A stretch of DNA of 64,000 nt from Aldehydirespirator sp965117015 (GTDB lineage Bacteria; Actinomycetota; Acidimicrobiia; Acidimicrobiales; Aldehydirespiratoraceae): assembly GCA_965117015.1 (NCBI GenBank), contig OZ220747.1, positions 1,426,001-1,490,000 of the forward strand, in the 5' to 3' direction. The translations under genes were made by a program, and so were the position numbers. The notes under the pieces are model-generated. The model ran no database searches, had not been told where the DNA came from, and worked only from the letters and a program-made list of their open reading frames with translations. Below are positions 41,541-50,675 of this stretch, one piece after another. Each line of letters begins with the position of its first letter. Position 1 is the first letter of the stretch.

Positions 41541-42736
41541 GGCTCGTCTCTGTGTGAGATCAGGCGGCCGGTCACGGCCATCACCGCCGCGGCCGCACCC
41601 GAGGTGATGGCCGCGAAGCTCCAGGCCCAGCCGTAGCTGGTCGCCTCCACCAGCAGGCCGAACAGCACCGGACCGCACACCGCTCCGGTGAAGTTGCCCG
41701 TCATGGTGATGCCGGTGGCCGCGCCCGGCGCCGACGGGTTGTAGCGCACCGTGGCCAGATGGAACAGGCCCGGCCACGCGTACGAGGTCGCGAAGGCGAA
41801 CGGCATGGCCGTGTACAGCATCGCCTTGGATCCTGTCGACAGTCCTACGAAGGCCAGTGCAGCCACCGCGAACATCGCGGTGAGCATGTGGAACGGGCTG
41901 AGCGACGCCCGGTCGGCGCTGGCTCCCATGGCGAGCCTCGAAGCGATCCCGACCACGCTTCCCGCCATCAGCAGGATCCCGGCCGCGGCCTCGTCGATGC
42001 CGATCTCCACGCTCGACAGCACGAAGAACGAGCTGAGCGCCATGGAGCCCATGGCGGCCAGGCAGGTGGAGCAGGTCACCGCGATCAGCAACCGCATGGC
42101 GACGTCGGGGCGGGGCCGGACCAGCGGACGGTCGGTGACGGCACGCCGGCGACTCGTGGCCGGCGGCCTCCTGTCGACGGCCGGCACGCCCAGCGACACC
42201 ACGAAGGCGAGCAGCCCGCCCAGCACGAAGGCCCAGCTCCAGCCGATCGTCAGCCCCACCGTCGGGATGGCCAGCCCGCCCAGCAGCGCGGCGGCCGGAA
42301 CTCCCGCCTTCTGGATGCCCAGAGCAAGCCCCTGGCGGCGGCTGGAGACCCCCCTGGCCACGTACAGGTTGGCGGCGGGCTGTCCCCATGAGTTGGCCAG
42401 GCCGGCCAGACCCACGAGGATCATCAGTGCCAGCCAGGACCGGCCCACCACGCCGGTGACGACCAGGACGGCACCGGCCGCCGCGGTGGAGAGGCGCAGC
42501 CCCGCGGTGGACCCGATGCGCTCCACCATCCGTCCGGACAGTGCCGAGGTCAGGGCGCCCACGAAGAAGAAGGCACTCACGGTCATCCCGATTTGGGCCT
42601 CGCCGATACCGAGGTCGTCCTGGATCTGGACCGCCAGGGCGCTCACCAGCGTCGGGCTGAGGTTGGCGGCCGCCGTCACCAGCAGGGAGGCCGTCACCAG
42701 GGCGGCGAACCCGGCGCTGTGTTCCGCACTACCCAT
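41516..42736 (-). CDS. MFS transporter
   Basis: 406 residues from the ATG at 42736; a GTG at 42772 would add 12 polar residues. Twelve hydrophobic segments are evident, with the MFS loop 2-3 signature form G-R-M-V-E-R-I-G-S-T-A-G-L-R and G-A-S-A-D-R-A-S in the second half. No drug-efflux or sugar signature is clear. Its start is 166 bases from the divergent aldehyde dehydrogenase start, with two GTATAC sites between them, so both probably belong to one regulon. The 3' end overlaps the convergent epimerase gene by 25 bases. Confidence 0.87.
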   Translation of the reverse strand: MGSAEHSAGFAALVTASLLVTAAANLSPTLVSALAVQIQDDLGIGEAQIGMTVSAFFFVGALTSALSGRMVERIGSTAGLRLSTAAAGAVLVVTGVVGRSWLALMILVGLAGLANSWGQPAANLYVARGVSSRRQGLALGIQKAGVPAAALLGGLAIPTVGLTIGWSWAFVLGGLLAFVVSLGVPAVDRRPPATSRRRAVTDRPLVRPRPDVAMRLLIAVTCSTCLAAMGSMALSSFFVLSSVEIGIDEAAAGILLMAGSVVGIASRLAMGASADRASLSPFHMLTAMFAVAALAFVGLSTGSKAMLYTAMPFAFATSYAWPGLFHLATVRYNPSAPGAATGITMTGNFTGAVCGPVLFGLLVEATSYGWAWSFAAITSGAAAAVMAVTGRLISHRDEPHRASHSK

Positions 42737-42819
42737 GAGGCTGCCTGGGCCCGGTCCGGAGCGATCGTGCACCTGGATGCGTCCTCTCGTTTGGCAAGTC
42801 TCGAACCGGTCGGCCTAGG

Positions 42820-42842
42820 GTATACGGCGTCCTGTATACAAA
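42820..42842. promoter_or_regulatory. Two GTATAC operator-like sites in a divergent promoter
   Basis: GTATAC at 42820-42825 (GGGTATACGG) and the palindrome TGTATACA at 42833-42840 (CTGTATACAA) are spaced by one helical turn between the divergent MFS and aldehyde dehydrogenase genes. This matches the inverted-repeat class bound by FCD-type GntR regulators. The assignment to the regulator at 39777-40439 is inference. Confidence 0.55.
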
Positions 42843-42902
42843 GCGCGGTCGTGCGCGGCGCGCCCGCCTCGCGGGCGATGCGCACGCTGGTGGAGGCACA
42901 CC

Positions 42903-44357
42903 ATGACGCTGGTACCCGCTCGGATCACCGTCGACGGCAGCGGCGACGCCGACGAGGTTGGCATCCTGATCGACGGCGCCATCCGGCCCGGCTCGGGCCC
43001 CGAGCAGAAGCTGGTCAGCCGCAGCGACGGCCGGGTGCTGGCCGTGATGCGCAGCGCCGGCCCCGAGGACGTCCGCGCCGCGTACGAGGCGGCCGCCCGT
43101 GCGGCGCCGGACTGGGCCGCTCTGGGTCCCGCAGCCCGGGCCGAGGTACTGCACCGTGCCGCCGGGCTGTTCCTCGAGCGGGCCGACGAGTTGGCCCCGA
43201 TCATCTCGGCCGACATGGGCAAGCCAGCCTCGGAGGCCAAGGTCGAGGTGGCCAAGGGGGCGGCTGTGCTCGACTACTACGCCGAGCTCGGCTACCGGCG
43301 CCTGGGCACCACGTACTCCACCGACTTCGACGAGGACATCTTCACGCTCATCGAGCCTCTCGGCACCGTCGCCCTCATCACCCCCTGGAACTTCCCGTTC
43401 ACGATCCCGATCCGCAAGCTGTCGGCCGCCCTGGCCGCCGGCAACGCGGTGGTGTTCAAGCCGTCCACCAACGCCGGCATCACCGGCCTGATGATCGCAG
43501 CCACCCTGCTCGACGCCGGCCTGCCTGCCGGCCTGCTGCACGCCACGATCGGCCGGAGCTCGGTGATCACCGACGCCCTGCTGTCCGCGCCCGAACTCGA
43601 CGGCGTGAGCCTCACGGGCTCCTACGAGGCCGCGGTGGACATCAGGAGTCGGCTCCGGATGGAGGTGCCGTTCCAGGCCGAGCTGGGCGGCAAGAACACC
43701 ATCGTCGTGTGGGCCGACGCCGACCTCGACAAGGCGGCCGACATCATCGTGGCCTCGAGCTTCCGCAACAACGGCCAGATATGCACTGCGGCGGGACGGC
43801 TGCTCGTGCACACCGACGTCTACGACGACCTGCTGTCCCTGCTGACCGCCCGTTTGGGCGACATGACCGACACGTCCGGCCGCGACGAGCTCGGGATCCT
43901 GGTCAGCGACGGCGAGGCTGGCCGGGTCGAGGACTACGTGTCCCTGGCCGAGCATCAGGCCCGCGGCGTGGTGCGCCCGGAGCCCGGCGGGTGGCGCGAC
44001 GGCCGGGTGGCGCCCGCCCTGCTGGTGGATCCGGACATGGGGCCGCTCACCACCGAGGAGATCTTCGGTCCGGTGGTCACCTTCGAGCCGGTGAGCGACA
44101 TCGACGAGGCCGTCGCCAAGGCCAACGCCACCGCCTACGGCCTCACCTCCGGCATCGTCACCGGCGACATCGCGGTCGCCCGCCGCTTCTGGAAGGGCTC
44201 GCACGCAGGCACCGTCAAGGTCAACTCGCCCCTCACCGGCGTCCCCTTCCATGTGCCCTTCGAGGGCTACGGGCACTCCGGTGCGGGCTGGGCCGAGGGC
44301 GGGGAGTCGTCGCTCGAGTTCTTCACCCGCACCAAGACCGTCTACATGCGCTCCTAG
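42903..44357 (+). CDS. NAD(P)-dependent aldehyde dehydrogenase
   Basis: 484 residues from ATG. ALDH landmarks: I-T-P-W-N-F-P-F-T-I-P, K-P-S-T-N-A-G, the general base in E-L-G-G-K-N-T-I-V-V, and the nucleophile in N-G-Q-I-C-T-A-A-G-R. The E-I-F-G-P-V-V motif is intact. The C-T-A-A-G-R form resembles benzaldehyde/vanillin and hydroxymuconic-semialdehyde type enzymes. It is first in a four-gene run ending in an MFS transporter. Confidence 0.9.
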   Translation: MTLVPARITVDGSGDADEVGILIDGAIRPGSGPEQKLVSRSDGRVLAVMRSAGPEDVRAAYEAAARAAPDWAALGPAARAEVLHRAAGLFLERADELAPIISADMGKPASEAKVEVAKGAAVLDYYAELGYRRLGTTYSTDFDEDIFTLIEPLGTVALITPWNFPFTIPIRKLSAALAAGNAVVFKPSTNAGITGLMIAATLLDAGLPAGLLHATIGRSSVITDALLSAPELDGVSLTGSYEAAVDIRSRLRMEVPFQAELGGKNTIVVWADADLDKAADIIVASSFRNNGQICTAAGRLLVHTDVYDDLLSLLTARLGDMTDTSGRDELGILVSDGEAGRVEDYVSLAEHQARGVVRPEPGGWRDGRVAPALLVDPDMGPLTTEEIFGPVVTFEPVSDIDEAVAKANATAYGLTSGIVTGDIAVARRFWKGSHAGTVKVNSPLTGVPFHVPFEGYGHSGAGWAEGGESSLEFFTRTKTVYMRS

Positions 44358-44398
44358 CCGAGACAGCGATCACCCAAATCACCACAGAAAGGCTTCCC

Positions 44399-45118
44399 AT
44401 GCTCGGACCTGCCGAATACCGCCAAGCCCTGGAGGCTGCTCGCGACGAGTGGCACTCCAAGAACCACCCCTTCTTCAAGACCTGGGCTGCCGGCGAGCTG
44501 TCTAACGGGGCCATGAGGGCCTACTGCCAGCAGCACTTCAACTTCGTGAGCAATGCGTCGCGCTACTCCGGGATCATGTACGGGCTGTGCGACTGGCACG
44601 ACGCCCGGGAACTGCTGCTGGAGAACCTCAACGAGGAGGAGGACCCCGACGAGCGCCACGTCGACCTGCTCTCCCGCTTCGGCATGGCCCTGGGCATGAC
44701 CTTCGAGGAGGGGCGGTCGGCCCCCGACCTGCCCACCACCGCCGCGCTCAAGGACTTCATCATCAACACGCTGATGATGAAGAGCGTGCTGGAGGGCATC
44801 GCCACCCTCACCATCGGGCTGGAGTCGCAGGTGCCCGAGCTGTACGCGCCGCTGATCGACCCGCTGCGCAACGTCTACGGGTTCTCCGACGAAGACATCG
44901 AGTTCTTCACCCTGCACGTGGTGGCCGACGTCGAGCACGGCGACGCCGGCTTCGAGATCATCACTAACCACTCGGTCGACGAGCGGGACCAGCAGACGGT
45001 GATCGAACAGGTGCGCCTGGCCGCCATGAAGCGTTGGTTCTACATGGACGGGTTGTGGCTGCAGTACGTGGAGGGCCGCCAGTGGTACCCCGCGGCCGGC
45101 GCCCAGGCCGCCGCTTGA
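44399..45118 (+). CDS. Haem-oxygenase-fold protein of the PqqC/CADD type (possible diiron enzyme)
   Basis: 239 residues from the ATG at 44399. The all-helical PqqC/TenA-like fold is indicated by H-P-F-F-K-T-W near residue 20, Y-C-Q-Q-H-F-N-F, and the sequences N-L-N-E-E-E-D-P-D-E-R-H and V-V-A-D-V-E-H-G-D-A-G. E-x6-H and later D-x2-H spacing could supply ligands of a haem-oxygenase-like diiron oxygenase. Related enzymes cleave C-C or C-N bonds of small molecules. It sits between two aldehyde dehydrogenase genes with gaps of 41 and 30 bases, so a product aldehyde may be passed on. Confidence 0.75.
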   Translation: MLGPAEYRQALEAARDEWHSKNHPFFKTWAAGELSNGAMRAYCQQHFNFVSNASRYSGIMYGLCDWHDARELLLENLNEEEDPDERHVDLLSRFGMALGMTFEEGRSAPDLPTTAALKDFIINTLMMKSVLEGIATLTIGLESQVPELYAPLIDPLRNVYGFSDEDIEFFTLHVVADVEHGDAGFEIITNHSVDERDQQTVIEQVRLAAMKRWFYMDGLWLQYVEGRQWYPAAGAQAAA

Positions 45119-45148
45119 TCCTGCCGCCGGCCCGGAATCCGGGCCCCC

Positions 45149-46663
45149 ATGACCACGCTCACGGACCTGCTCGACCTGCCGGCCGGAGCGGTCGCCGACG
45201 CCGACGTCCCGATGTGGATCGACGGCCGGGCGGCGGCATCGGCCGACGGCGACGCCGCCATACGCGACGACGTCTGCCCTTCCACCGGTGCGGTGCTGGC
45301 CCGGGTTCATCAGGCGTCCGCGGCCGACATCGACCGGGCCGTGGCCGCCGCGGCCCGGTCCCAGCCGGCGTGGGCCGCGATGGGCGTCCACGAGCGGGCC
45401 GCCCGGCTGGCCGAGTGGGGCCGGCGGGTGGCGGAGGCCGCGCCCCGGCTGGGCCTGCTCGATGCCCGCGACGGCGGGACGGCGGTCTCCTCCATGGCGG
45501 CCAGCGCGGCCAAGGGCGGCAAGTTCCTCCAGACCATCGCAGGGGTGGCCCCCGAACTCCACGGAAGGACCATCCCGGCCACGCCCTCCGGGTTGCACTT
45601 CACCGAGCCCGCGCCCTGGGGCGTGGTAGCCGCGGTGTGCGCCTACAACCATCCCACCCTCTTCACCTGCATGAAGGCCGCGCCGGCGCTGGCCGCGGGC
45701 AACTCGGTGGTGCTCAAGCCGGCCGAGCAGACTCCCTTGTCGCCGCTGGTGGTCGCCTCGCTGGCCGCCGACCTGCTGCCGGAGGGCGTGCTCAACGTCG
45801 TGCCCGGGGGAGCGGCCGCGGGCGAGGCCCTGGTCGGGCACCCCGACGTTCCCCGGGTGTCGTTCACCGGCTCGCTGCGCACCGGTCTGGCCGTGCAGGC
45901 CGCCGCCGGCGCGTCGGGGGTCCTCAAGAGCGTCACCCTGGAGTTGGGCGGCAAGAACCCCATCCTGATCTTCGACGACGTCGACTGTGACACCGCCGCG
46001 GCCGCGGTGGTGAAGGGCTCGAATTTCGCCCGGGTGGGCGGGCAGAGCTGCGGCGCCACCAGCCGGCTGCTGATCCACGCCGATCTGCGTGCGGCCGTAC
46101 TCGAGCGGGTGGTGGAGCAGACCGAGCAGATCCGCATCGGCATGCCCGACGACCCGTCGTCGGACATGGGCTGCATGGTGTCGCACGCCCACCGCGACCG
46201 GATCCTGGGATTCGTCGATGCGGGCAGGGCCGACGGCGGGCGACTGCTCACCGGTGGCACGCCCCCGGCCGATCCGCAGCTCGCCGCGGGCGCCTTCATC
46301 CGGCCGGCCGTGTTCGACGGGGTCGACCACGGTGCCACCATCGCCCGGGAGGAGATATTCGGGCCTGTTCTGGCCGTGACGTCCTTCACCGACGCGGCCG
46401 ACGCCGTCGCCATGGCCAACGACACCCCCTACGGGCTGACCGCCAGCATCTGGAGCAACGATGTGAACCGGGCGCTCGGCGCGGCCCGGGCCATCGACGC
46501 CGGCTACGTGTGGGTAAACGACGTGGAGGTGCGCTATCCGGGCCTGCCCTTCGGAGGTTGGAAGCAGTCGGGCATCGGCAAGGAGCTGGGCCTCGTCGAC
46601 GACATCTTGAGCCACACCCGTTCCAAGGCCATCAGCATCGCCATCACGCCGGCGCGTGACTGA
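45149..46663 (+). CDS. NAD(P)-dependent aldehyde dehydrogenase, betaine-aldehyde type
   Basis: 504 residues from ATG. Motifs: C-A-Y-N-H-P-T-L-F in place of the usual P-W-N-F-P, K-P-A-E-Q-T-P-L-S, E-L-G-G-K-N-P-I, and the nucleophile in G-Q-S-C-G-A-T-S-R. The changed cofactor-loop segment sets it apart from the paralogue at 42903. Length and E-Q-T-P fit the betaine/amino-aldehyde branch, but the substrate remains open. The next gene starts inside its 3' end. Confidence 0.88.
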   Translation: MTTLTDLLDLPAGAVADADVPMWIDGRAAASADGDAAIRDDVCPSTGAVLARVHQASAADIDRAVAAAARSQPAWAAMGVHERAARLAEWGRRVAEAAPRLGLLDARDGGTAVSSMAASAAKGGKFLQTIAGVAPELHGRTIPATPSGLHFTEPAPWGVVAAVCAYNHPTLFTCMKAAPALAAGNSVVLKPAEQTPLSPLVVASLAADLLPEGVLNVVPGGAAAGEALVGHPDVPRVSFTGSLRTGLAVQAAAGASGVLKSVTLELGGKNPILIFDDVDCDTAAAAVVKGSNFARVGGQSCGATSRLLIHADLRAAVLERVVEQTEQIRIGMPDDPSSDMGCMVSHAHRDRILGFVDAGRADGGRLLTGGTPPADPQLAAGAFIRPAVFDGVDHGATIAREEIFGPVLAVTSFTDAADAVAMANDTPYGLTASIWSNDVNRALGAARAIDAGYVWVNDVEVRYPGLPFGGWKQSGIGKELGLVDDILSHTRSKAISIAITPARD

Positions 46664-47816
46664 CGGCCCCGCCGCCGCCGGCGGCGCCCCTCCGGTGCCG
46701 CGGCGGGAGGTCGTGGGCCAGTACGCGGGAGCGATGCTCTTCTCGCTGAGCCTGGGCATGACCGTGGTGGCCTACCCGCTGTTCGTGATCGATCAGGGCC
46801 GGTCACCGACAGTGGCCGGAGTGCTGGTGGGGTTCTCCGCCGCGGTGCAGGTGCTGACCCGGTCGCGGCTCGGCTCGATGATGCGGGTCATGTCCAACTC
46901 CGACGTCATCAGCGCCGCGGCCGTGCTGATGTGCCTGTCGGTCGGGCTGCTGGTCTTCGAGTCGGGGCTGGCCGCACTGGTTGTCTCGGCCGCGGTGCAG
47001 GGTGTGGCCCGGGCCTGCTTCTGGACGGGAAACCAGGTGCAGATCGTGCGGTCGCCCCGGTCCACCTCCAGGGCGATCGCCACCCTCAACATGGTGGCCA
47101 CCATCGGGATGCTGATCGGTCCGGCCGCGGGCGGGATCATCGCCCAGAGCTCGTACCGGGCCGCGTTCGCGGTGGCATCCGCGGTGGCCCTGGCCGGCAT
47201 CGCGCCGACGCTGGTGCTGTCGCGCCCACCCCCGTTCGCTCGGGTGGGCGGCCACAGCTACCTCCAGCTGCTGCGCAACCCGGGAGTGCGAGTGGGCGTA
47301 TGGGCCAGCGTCGCGGTCGGCGCCTGGCGGGGCCTGCTGGGCTCCTATGTGCCCATCGGGCTCGACGCGGCCGGCAGCACCGAGACCGCCATCGGCGTGG
47401 TGGTGGCGGTGGCCAACGGCGCGGCTGCGGTGAGCGGCTATCTCGCGGTCGACACGGAAGGCTCGCGGGTGGCCCCCGGTGTGGCCCGCTGGGGCGCGGT
47501 CACCCTGGTGGCCACCGCGCTCGTGGGCTTCGAACTGCCCGTCGCGCTGATTACGGCCGCGCTGGTGGCCGGGGGAGCGGCCATCGGCCTACTGCAGGTG
47601 CTGGCCATCACCGCGGTGGGCGAGGCCGTCCGTCCCGAGCTGCAAGGCGACGCGGTGACCATCGCCGGGGTCGCCCGGGGTGTCACCCTGTCCGGCGCGC
47701 CGCTGGGGGTGGCCGCTCTGCTGGTGATGGGGCTGGGACCGGCCGTGCTGGCGGCGACGATCGCGCTGATCGGCCCGGCGGCCTTGTTCTGCCGGCCTCG
47801 CTTCAACCGGGAATGA
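46656..47816 (+). CDS. MFS transporter
   Basis: 386 residues from GTG, overlapping the preceding aldehyde dehydrogenase gene by eight bases. About 12 hydrophobic segments. The N-terminus G-Q-Y-A-G-A-M-L-F-S-L-S-L-G and the loop F-W-T-G-N-Q-V-Q-I-V-R are seen, but no subfamily motif is clear. Coupling to the dehydrogenases suggests uptake or export of their substrate or product. Confidence 0.85.
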   Translation: MTDGPAAAGGAPPVPRREVVGQYAGAMLFSLSLGMTVVAYPLFVIDQGRSPTVAGVLVGFSAAVQVLTRSRLGSMMRVMSNSDVISAAAVLMCLSVGLLVFESGLAALVVSAAVQGVARACFWTGNQVQIVRSPRSTSRAIATLNMVATIGMLIGPAAGGIIAQSSYRAAFAVASAVALAGIAPTLVLSRPPPFARVGGHSYLQLLRNPGVRVGVWASVAVGAWRGLLGSYVPIGLDAAGSTETAIGVVVAVANGAAAVSGYLAVDTEGSRVAPGVARWGAVTLVATALVGFELPVALITAALVAGGAAIGLLQVLAITAVGEAVRPELQGDAVTIAGVARGVTLSGAPLGVAALLVMGLGPAVLAATIALIGPAALFCRPRFNRE

Positions 47817-47854
47817 ACCTGAGAATGAGCTCGGGAATGAGCGAGTTCTTGTCG

Positions 47855-47896
47855 CTGTATACAACGATTTGCAGGGTTGCCGGTGCCGGTATACCG
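47855..47896 (+). promoter_or_regulatory. Operator-like palindromes upstream of the binding-protein gene
   Basis: CTGTATACAA (47855-47864) contains the TGTATACA palindrome. CGGTATACCG (47887-47896) is a second, perfect 10-base palindrome with the same GTATAC core and could also overlap the -10 region. Both lie in the 153-base leader of the gene at 47970. Confidence 0.55.
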
Positions 47897-47969
47897 TGAG
47901 CGGTCCGGCTGTGGATCCGTATGCCACAGCTGTCCTCAACCACGGATTCACTTGGGGGGTTAGCTCCAG

Positions 47970-49856
47970 ATGTTGAAGAAGCTCACGTTCATGCAGCGGC
48001 TCTTGGCTGCTCTGTTCGTCTTTACGCTCGTTGCGGCCGCGTGCGGCGACGACGAACCGGCAGCTCCGGATACCAGCGCAGCGGACGCGGCCGCGCTGGC
48101 CGAGGCCGAGTCTGAGGCCGCCGCGGCTGAGGCTGAGGCCGCCGCGGCGCAGGCAGAGGCCGACGCCGCTGCCGCTGAGGCTGCCGCCGCTGCCGCTGAG
48201 GCCGAGGAGGCCGCGGCTGCTCTGGCTGCCGCTGAGGCCGAAGGGGCTGCGAGTGCGGACGAGCTCGCGACCCTGCAAGCCGAGTTGGCTGCCGCCCAGG
48301 AGGCTGAAGCCGAAGCCGCCGCCGCCGCCGCGGCTGCTGACGAAGCTGCTGCTGCCGCCGAGTCTGAGGCTGCCGCCGCTGCCGCTGAGGCCGAGGAGGC
48401 CGCGGCTGCCGCTGAAGCGGCCATGATGGCCGCCGAGGCTCCCGAGTCGATCACCATCGCCATCCTCGAGGGTCCCGGCCGGATCGATCCCCACTACCAG
48501 GACGGCGAGATGCGCCGCACTATGGAGAACGTCTACGAGCGGCTCCTCGAGCGCGACCTCGTGAACCCGTCGATCTTCGTGCCGAGGCTGGCCGCGTCGC
48601 TGCCGAGGCTGGTCGACGAGACCACCTGGGAGCTCAAGCTGCGCCGGGGCATCAACTTCCACAACGGCGCCCCCTTCAACGCCGCCGCGGCCAAGTACTC
48701 GATCGAGCGGTTGATCGACCCCGAGTTCGATTCCGACCTCCGGGAGCAGGTCGAGAAGATCACCAGCGTGGACGTCGTGGACGACTACACCATCCGCATC
48801 AATACCGACGGACCCGATCCGGTGCTGCCGGCGCGGCTGTACATGGTGCAGATGGTCGAGCCCGGAGCGGCTGCCGACGGCCTCGAGGACGAAGCCGTGG
48901 GCACCGGCCCCTACAAGTTCGTTGAGTGGATTGCCGGCGATTCCCTGACGCTCACCCGCAACACCGACTACTGGGGCCCCGAGCCGCAGATCGATGATGT
49001 GAAGTTCGTGTTCCTGCCCGATGAGCAGTCCCGGGTGGCGGCCGTGCAGGCCGGAGACGTGGACCTGGCCGTCGGCCTCTCGTCCGATTCGGCTGGAGAG
49101 GTGCCCAAGCTGTTCGTGCGCGACGAGGGCATCGAGTACCCCTACCTGCGGCTGAAGAACTACGAGGGACCCCTCGGCGACTATCCCGAGTTGCGGGTAG
49201 CCATCGCCCACGCCCTGAACGTGGACGACTACGTCGAGTTCATCTACGAGGGCCAGGCCAGCCGGGCCAACTGCCACATCTTCGGCTCGGGCGTGTTCGG
49301 CCACAACCCGAACATCACCGATCGGGCCTACGACCCGGCGCTGGCCCAGCAGATCATCGCCGACTCGGGCTATCAGGGCGAGGAGATCTCGTTCCTGGCC
49401 AACGGCACCCGCTGGACCAAGTTCGACGAGCTCTCCGAGGCCATCGCGGCCGACATGGCGGCCGTCGGCCTGAACGTGGACTTCCAGCTCCTGGCCTGGG
49501 AGGTCTGGCTCTTCGACGAGTTCCTCAAGGGGCCCGGCGAGGTCGGCGGCGACATCTTCCTGTCGTCGTCCTCCAACGAGTTGCAGGACGGTGCCCGGCT
49601 GGGCTCGTACATAGGCGACACCATCACGTCCTCCTACCTCGACGACACGCTCGTCGGCATGCTGGATGCGGCGGCCAGCGAGCTCGATTCGGTCGCTCGT
49701 GAGCAGATGTACCACGAGATCATGGCTTACAACTGCGACAACGTCGGCATCCTGCCGCTCCTCACCTACCTGAGCGTGAACGGCGGCGCCGAGAACCTCA
49801 GCTGGATCCCGCGCTACGACGACACGGCTCGCGTGGAGGACATGACGCTGAGCTGA
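47970..49856 (+). CDS. ABC peptide/nickel-type substrate-binding lipoprotein with a long Ala/Glu coil
   Basis: 628 residues from ATG. The lipobox V-A-A-A-C-G-D-D-E gives a lipid-modified cysteine near residue 25. Residues about 38-152 consist almost wholly of Ala and Glu with Asp/Ser, an extended helical stalk that carries two related DNA blocks (about 48150-48245 and 48360-48425). The binding domain (about 158-628) is SBP family 5: L-E-R-D-L-V-N, W-E-L-K-L-R-R-G-I-N-F-H-N-G-A-P-F-N, A-V-G-T-G-P-Y-K-F. No permease is adjacent; the OppDF-like genes at 61-64 kb belong to another operon. The stalk is unusual for this family. Confidence 0.88.
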   Translation: MLKKLTFMQRLLAALFVFTLVAAACGDDEPAAPDTSAADAAALAEAESEAAAAEAEAAAAQAEADAAAAEAAAAAAEAEEAAAALAAAEAEGAASADELATLQAELAAAQEAEAEAAAAAAAADEAAAAAESEAAAAAAEAEEAAAAAEAAMMAAEAPESITIAILEGPGRIDPHYQDGEMRRTMENVYERLLERDLVNPSIFVPRLAASLPRLVDETTWELKLRRGINFHNGAPFNAAAAKYSIERLIDPEFDSDLREQVEKITSVDVVDDYTIRINTDGPDPVLPARLYMVQMVEPGAAADGLEDEAVGTGPYKFVEWIAGDSLTLTRNTDYWGPEPQIDDVKFVFLPDEQSRVAAVQAGDVDLAVGLSSDSAGEVPKLFVRDEGIEYPYLRLKNYEGPLGDYPELRVAIAHALNVDDYVEFIYEGQASRANCHIFGSGVFGHNPNITDRAYDPALAQQIIADSGYQGEEISFLANGTRWTKFDELSEAIAADMAAVGLNVDFQLLAWEVWLFDEFLKGPGEVGGDIFLSSSSNELQDGARLGSYIGDTITSSYLDDTLVGMLDAAASELDSVAREQMYHEIMAYNCDNVGILPLLTYLSVNGGAENLSWIPRYDDTARVEDMTLS

Positions 49857-49887
49857 TCGTCGAGGCCTAACGGTTCCCCTCCACCTG

Positions 49888-49928
49888 CGAGGGAGCACGA
49901 CCTGATGAGGACCGGTCGTGCTCCCTCG
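49888..49928 (+). terminator. 15-bp perfect-stem terminator hairpin
   Basis: CGAGGGAGCACGACC (49888-49902) pairs completely with GGTCGTGCTCCCTCG (49914-49928) around an 11-base loop, followed by GGGCTTCTTGCT. It lies 31 bases after the binding-protein stop and 24 before the next start, so it probably ends or attenuates that transcript. Confidence 0.8.
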
Positions 49929-49952
49929 TGGGCTTCTTGCTAGGGGCCCGGA

Positions 49953-50657
49953 ATGACCGCCGTGTATCCCTGGCACGATGCCATCCCCCCGGACGACACG
50001 GCCCGTTACCTCGCCGCCGGGTACGGGGACACCTTCGGCGGCGACGAGTTCCGGGCCATCAGCGCGGGCACATCGCCGGCGCTGGTCGTGGTCGACATGA
50101 CGCTGGCGTTCGTGGACGGTCGCTGGCCCACCGGCTGCCCCGATACGGCGTGGCCCGCAGTGGACGCCAACGCCCGGCTGCTGGACGAGATGCGCCGGCT
50201 CGGCCATCCGGTGTACTTCACCAAGCTGTACGCCGACCCGGGCCACGTTCCCTTCCCCGGCCAGAAGGGACGCTGGAAGACGGTGGGCCGGCGCCCGCCC
50301 GCTGACGACCTGCCTCCGGGCGACGTGATCGTGGACGAGCTGGCCCCCAAGCCGGACGAGCTGGTGATCTGCAAGAGCCACAAGCCGAGCGGGTTCTTCG
50401 GTACCGAGCTGGCCGCGCTACTGGTCTACGACAAGGTGGACACCGTGGTGGTCACCGGCCTGACCACCAGCGGATGCGTGCGAGCCACCGCGGTGGACGC
50501 CTTCCAGTACAACTTCGACGTGGTGATCCCCTTCGAGTGCGTCGCCGACCGCAGCCAGATCTCCCACAAGGTCAACCTTCTCGACCTGCACATGAAGTAC
50601 GCCGACGTGGCCCCCCTAGACCACGTCATCGACTGGCTCAACAGCCTGCAGAACTAG
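49953..50657 (+). CDS. Isochorismatase-superfamily cysteine hydrolase (amidase type)
   Basis: 234 residues from ATG. The catalytic triad is visible: D in A-L-V-V-V-D-M-T near residue 49, K in I-C-K-S-H-K-P-S, and the nucleophile in T-S-G-C-V-R-A-T near 172, with the cis-peptide segment G-L-T-T-S-G-C. The 40-residue N-terminal extension and overall length fit N-carbamoylsarcosine or maleamate amidohydrolase-like enzymes, which release ammonia from amides or ureides. It follows the binding-protein gene by 96 bases with a terminator between. Confidence 0.85.
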   Translation: MTAVYPWHDAIPPDDTARYLAAGYGDTFGGDEFRAISAGTSPALVVVDMTLAFVDGRWPTGCPDTAWPAVDANARLLDEMRRLGHPVYFTKLYADPGHVPFPGQKGRWKTVGRRPPADDLPPGDVIVDELAPKPDELVICKSHKPSGFFGTELAALLVYDKVDTVVVTGLTTSGCVRATAVDAFQYNFDVVIPFECVADRSQISHKVNLLDLHMKYADVAPLDHVIDWLNSLQN

Positions 50658-50675
50658 CGCCCGCCGCGTGGGTTG

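Noticed and set aside
42593..45118. An 841-codon open frame on the + strand spanning the first aldehyde dehydrogenase
   Set aside because: Only its last 239 codons (from 44399) look like a protein. The rest is a shadow of the aldehyde dehydrogenase and MFS genes in GC-rich DNA, with Arg/Gly/Pro-rich nonsense sequence.
48100..48430. Alanine-rich region as a sequencing or frameshift artefact
   Set aside because: The lipobox before it and the binding domain after it are in the same frame. The composition is repetitive but consistent with a helical stalk.
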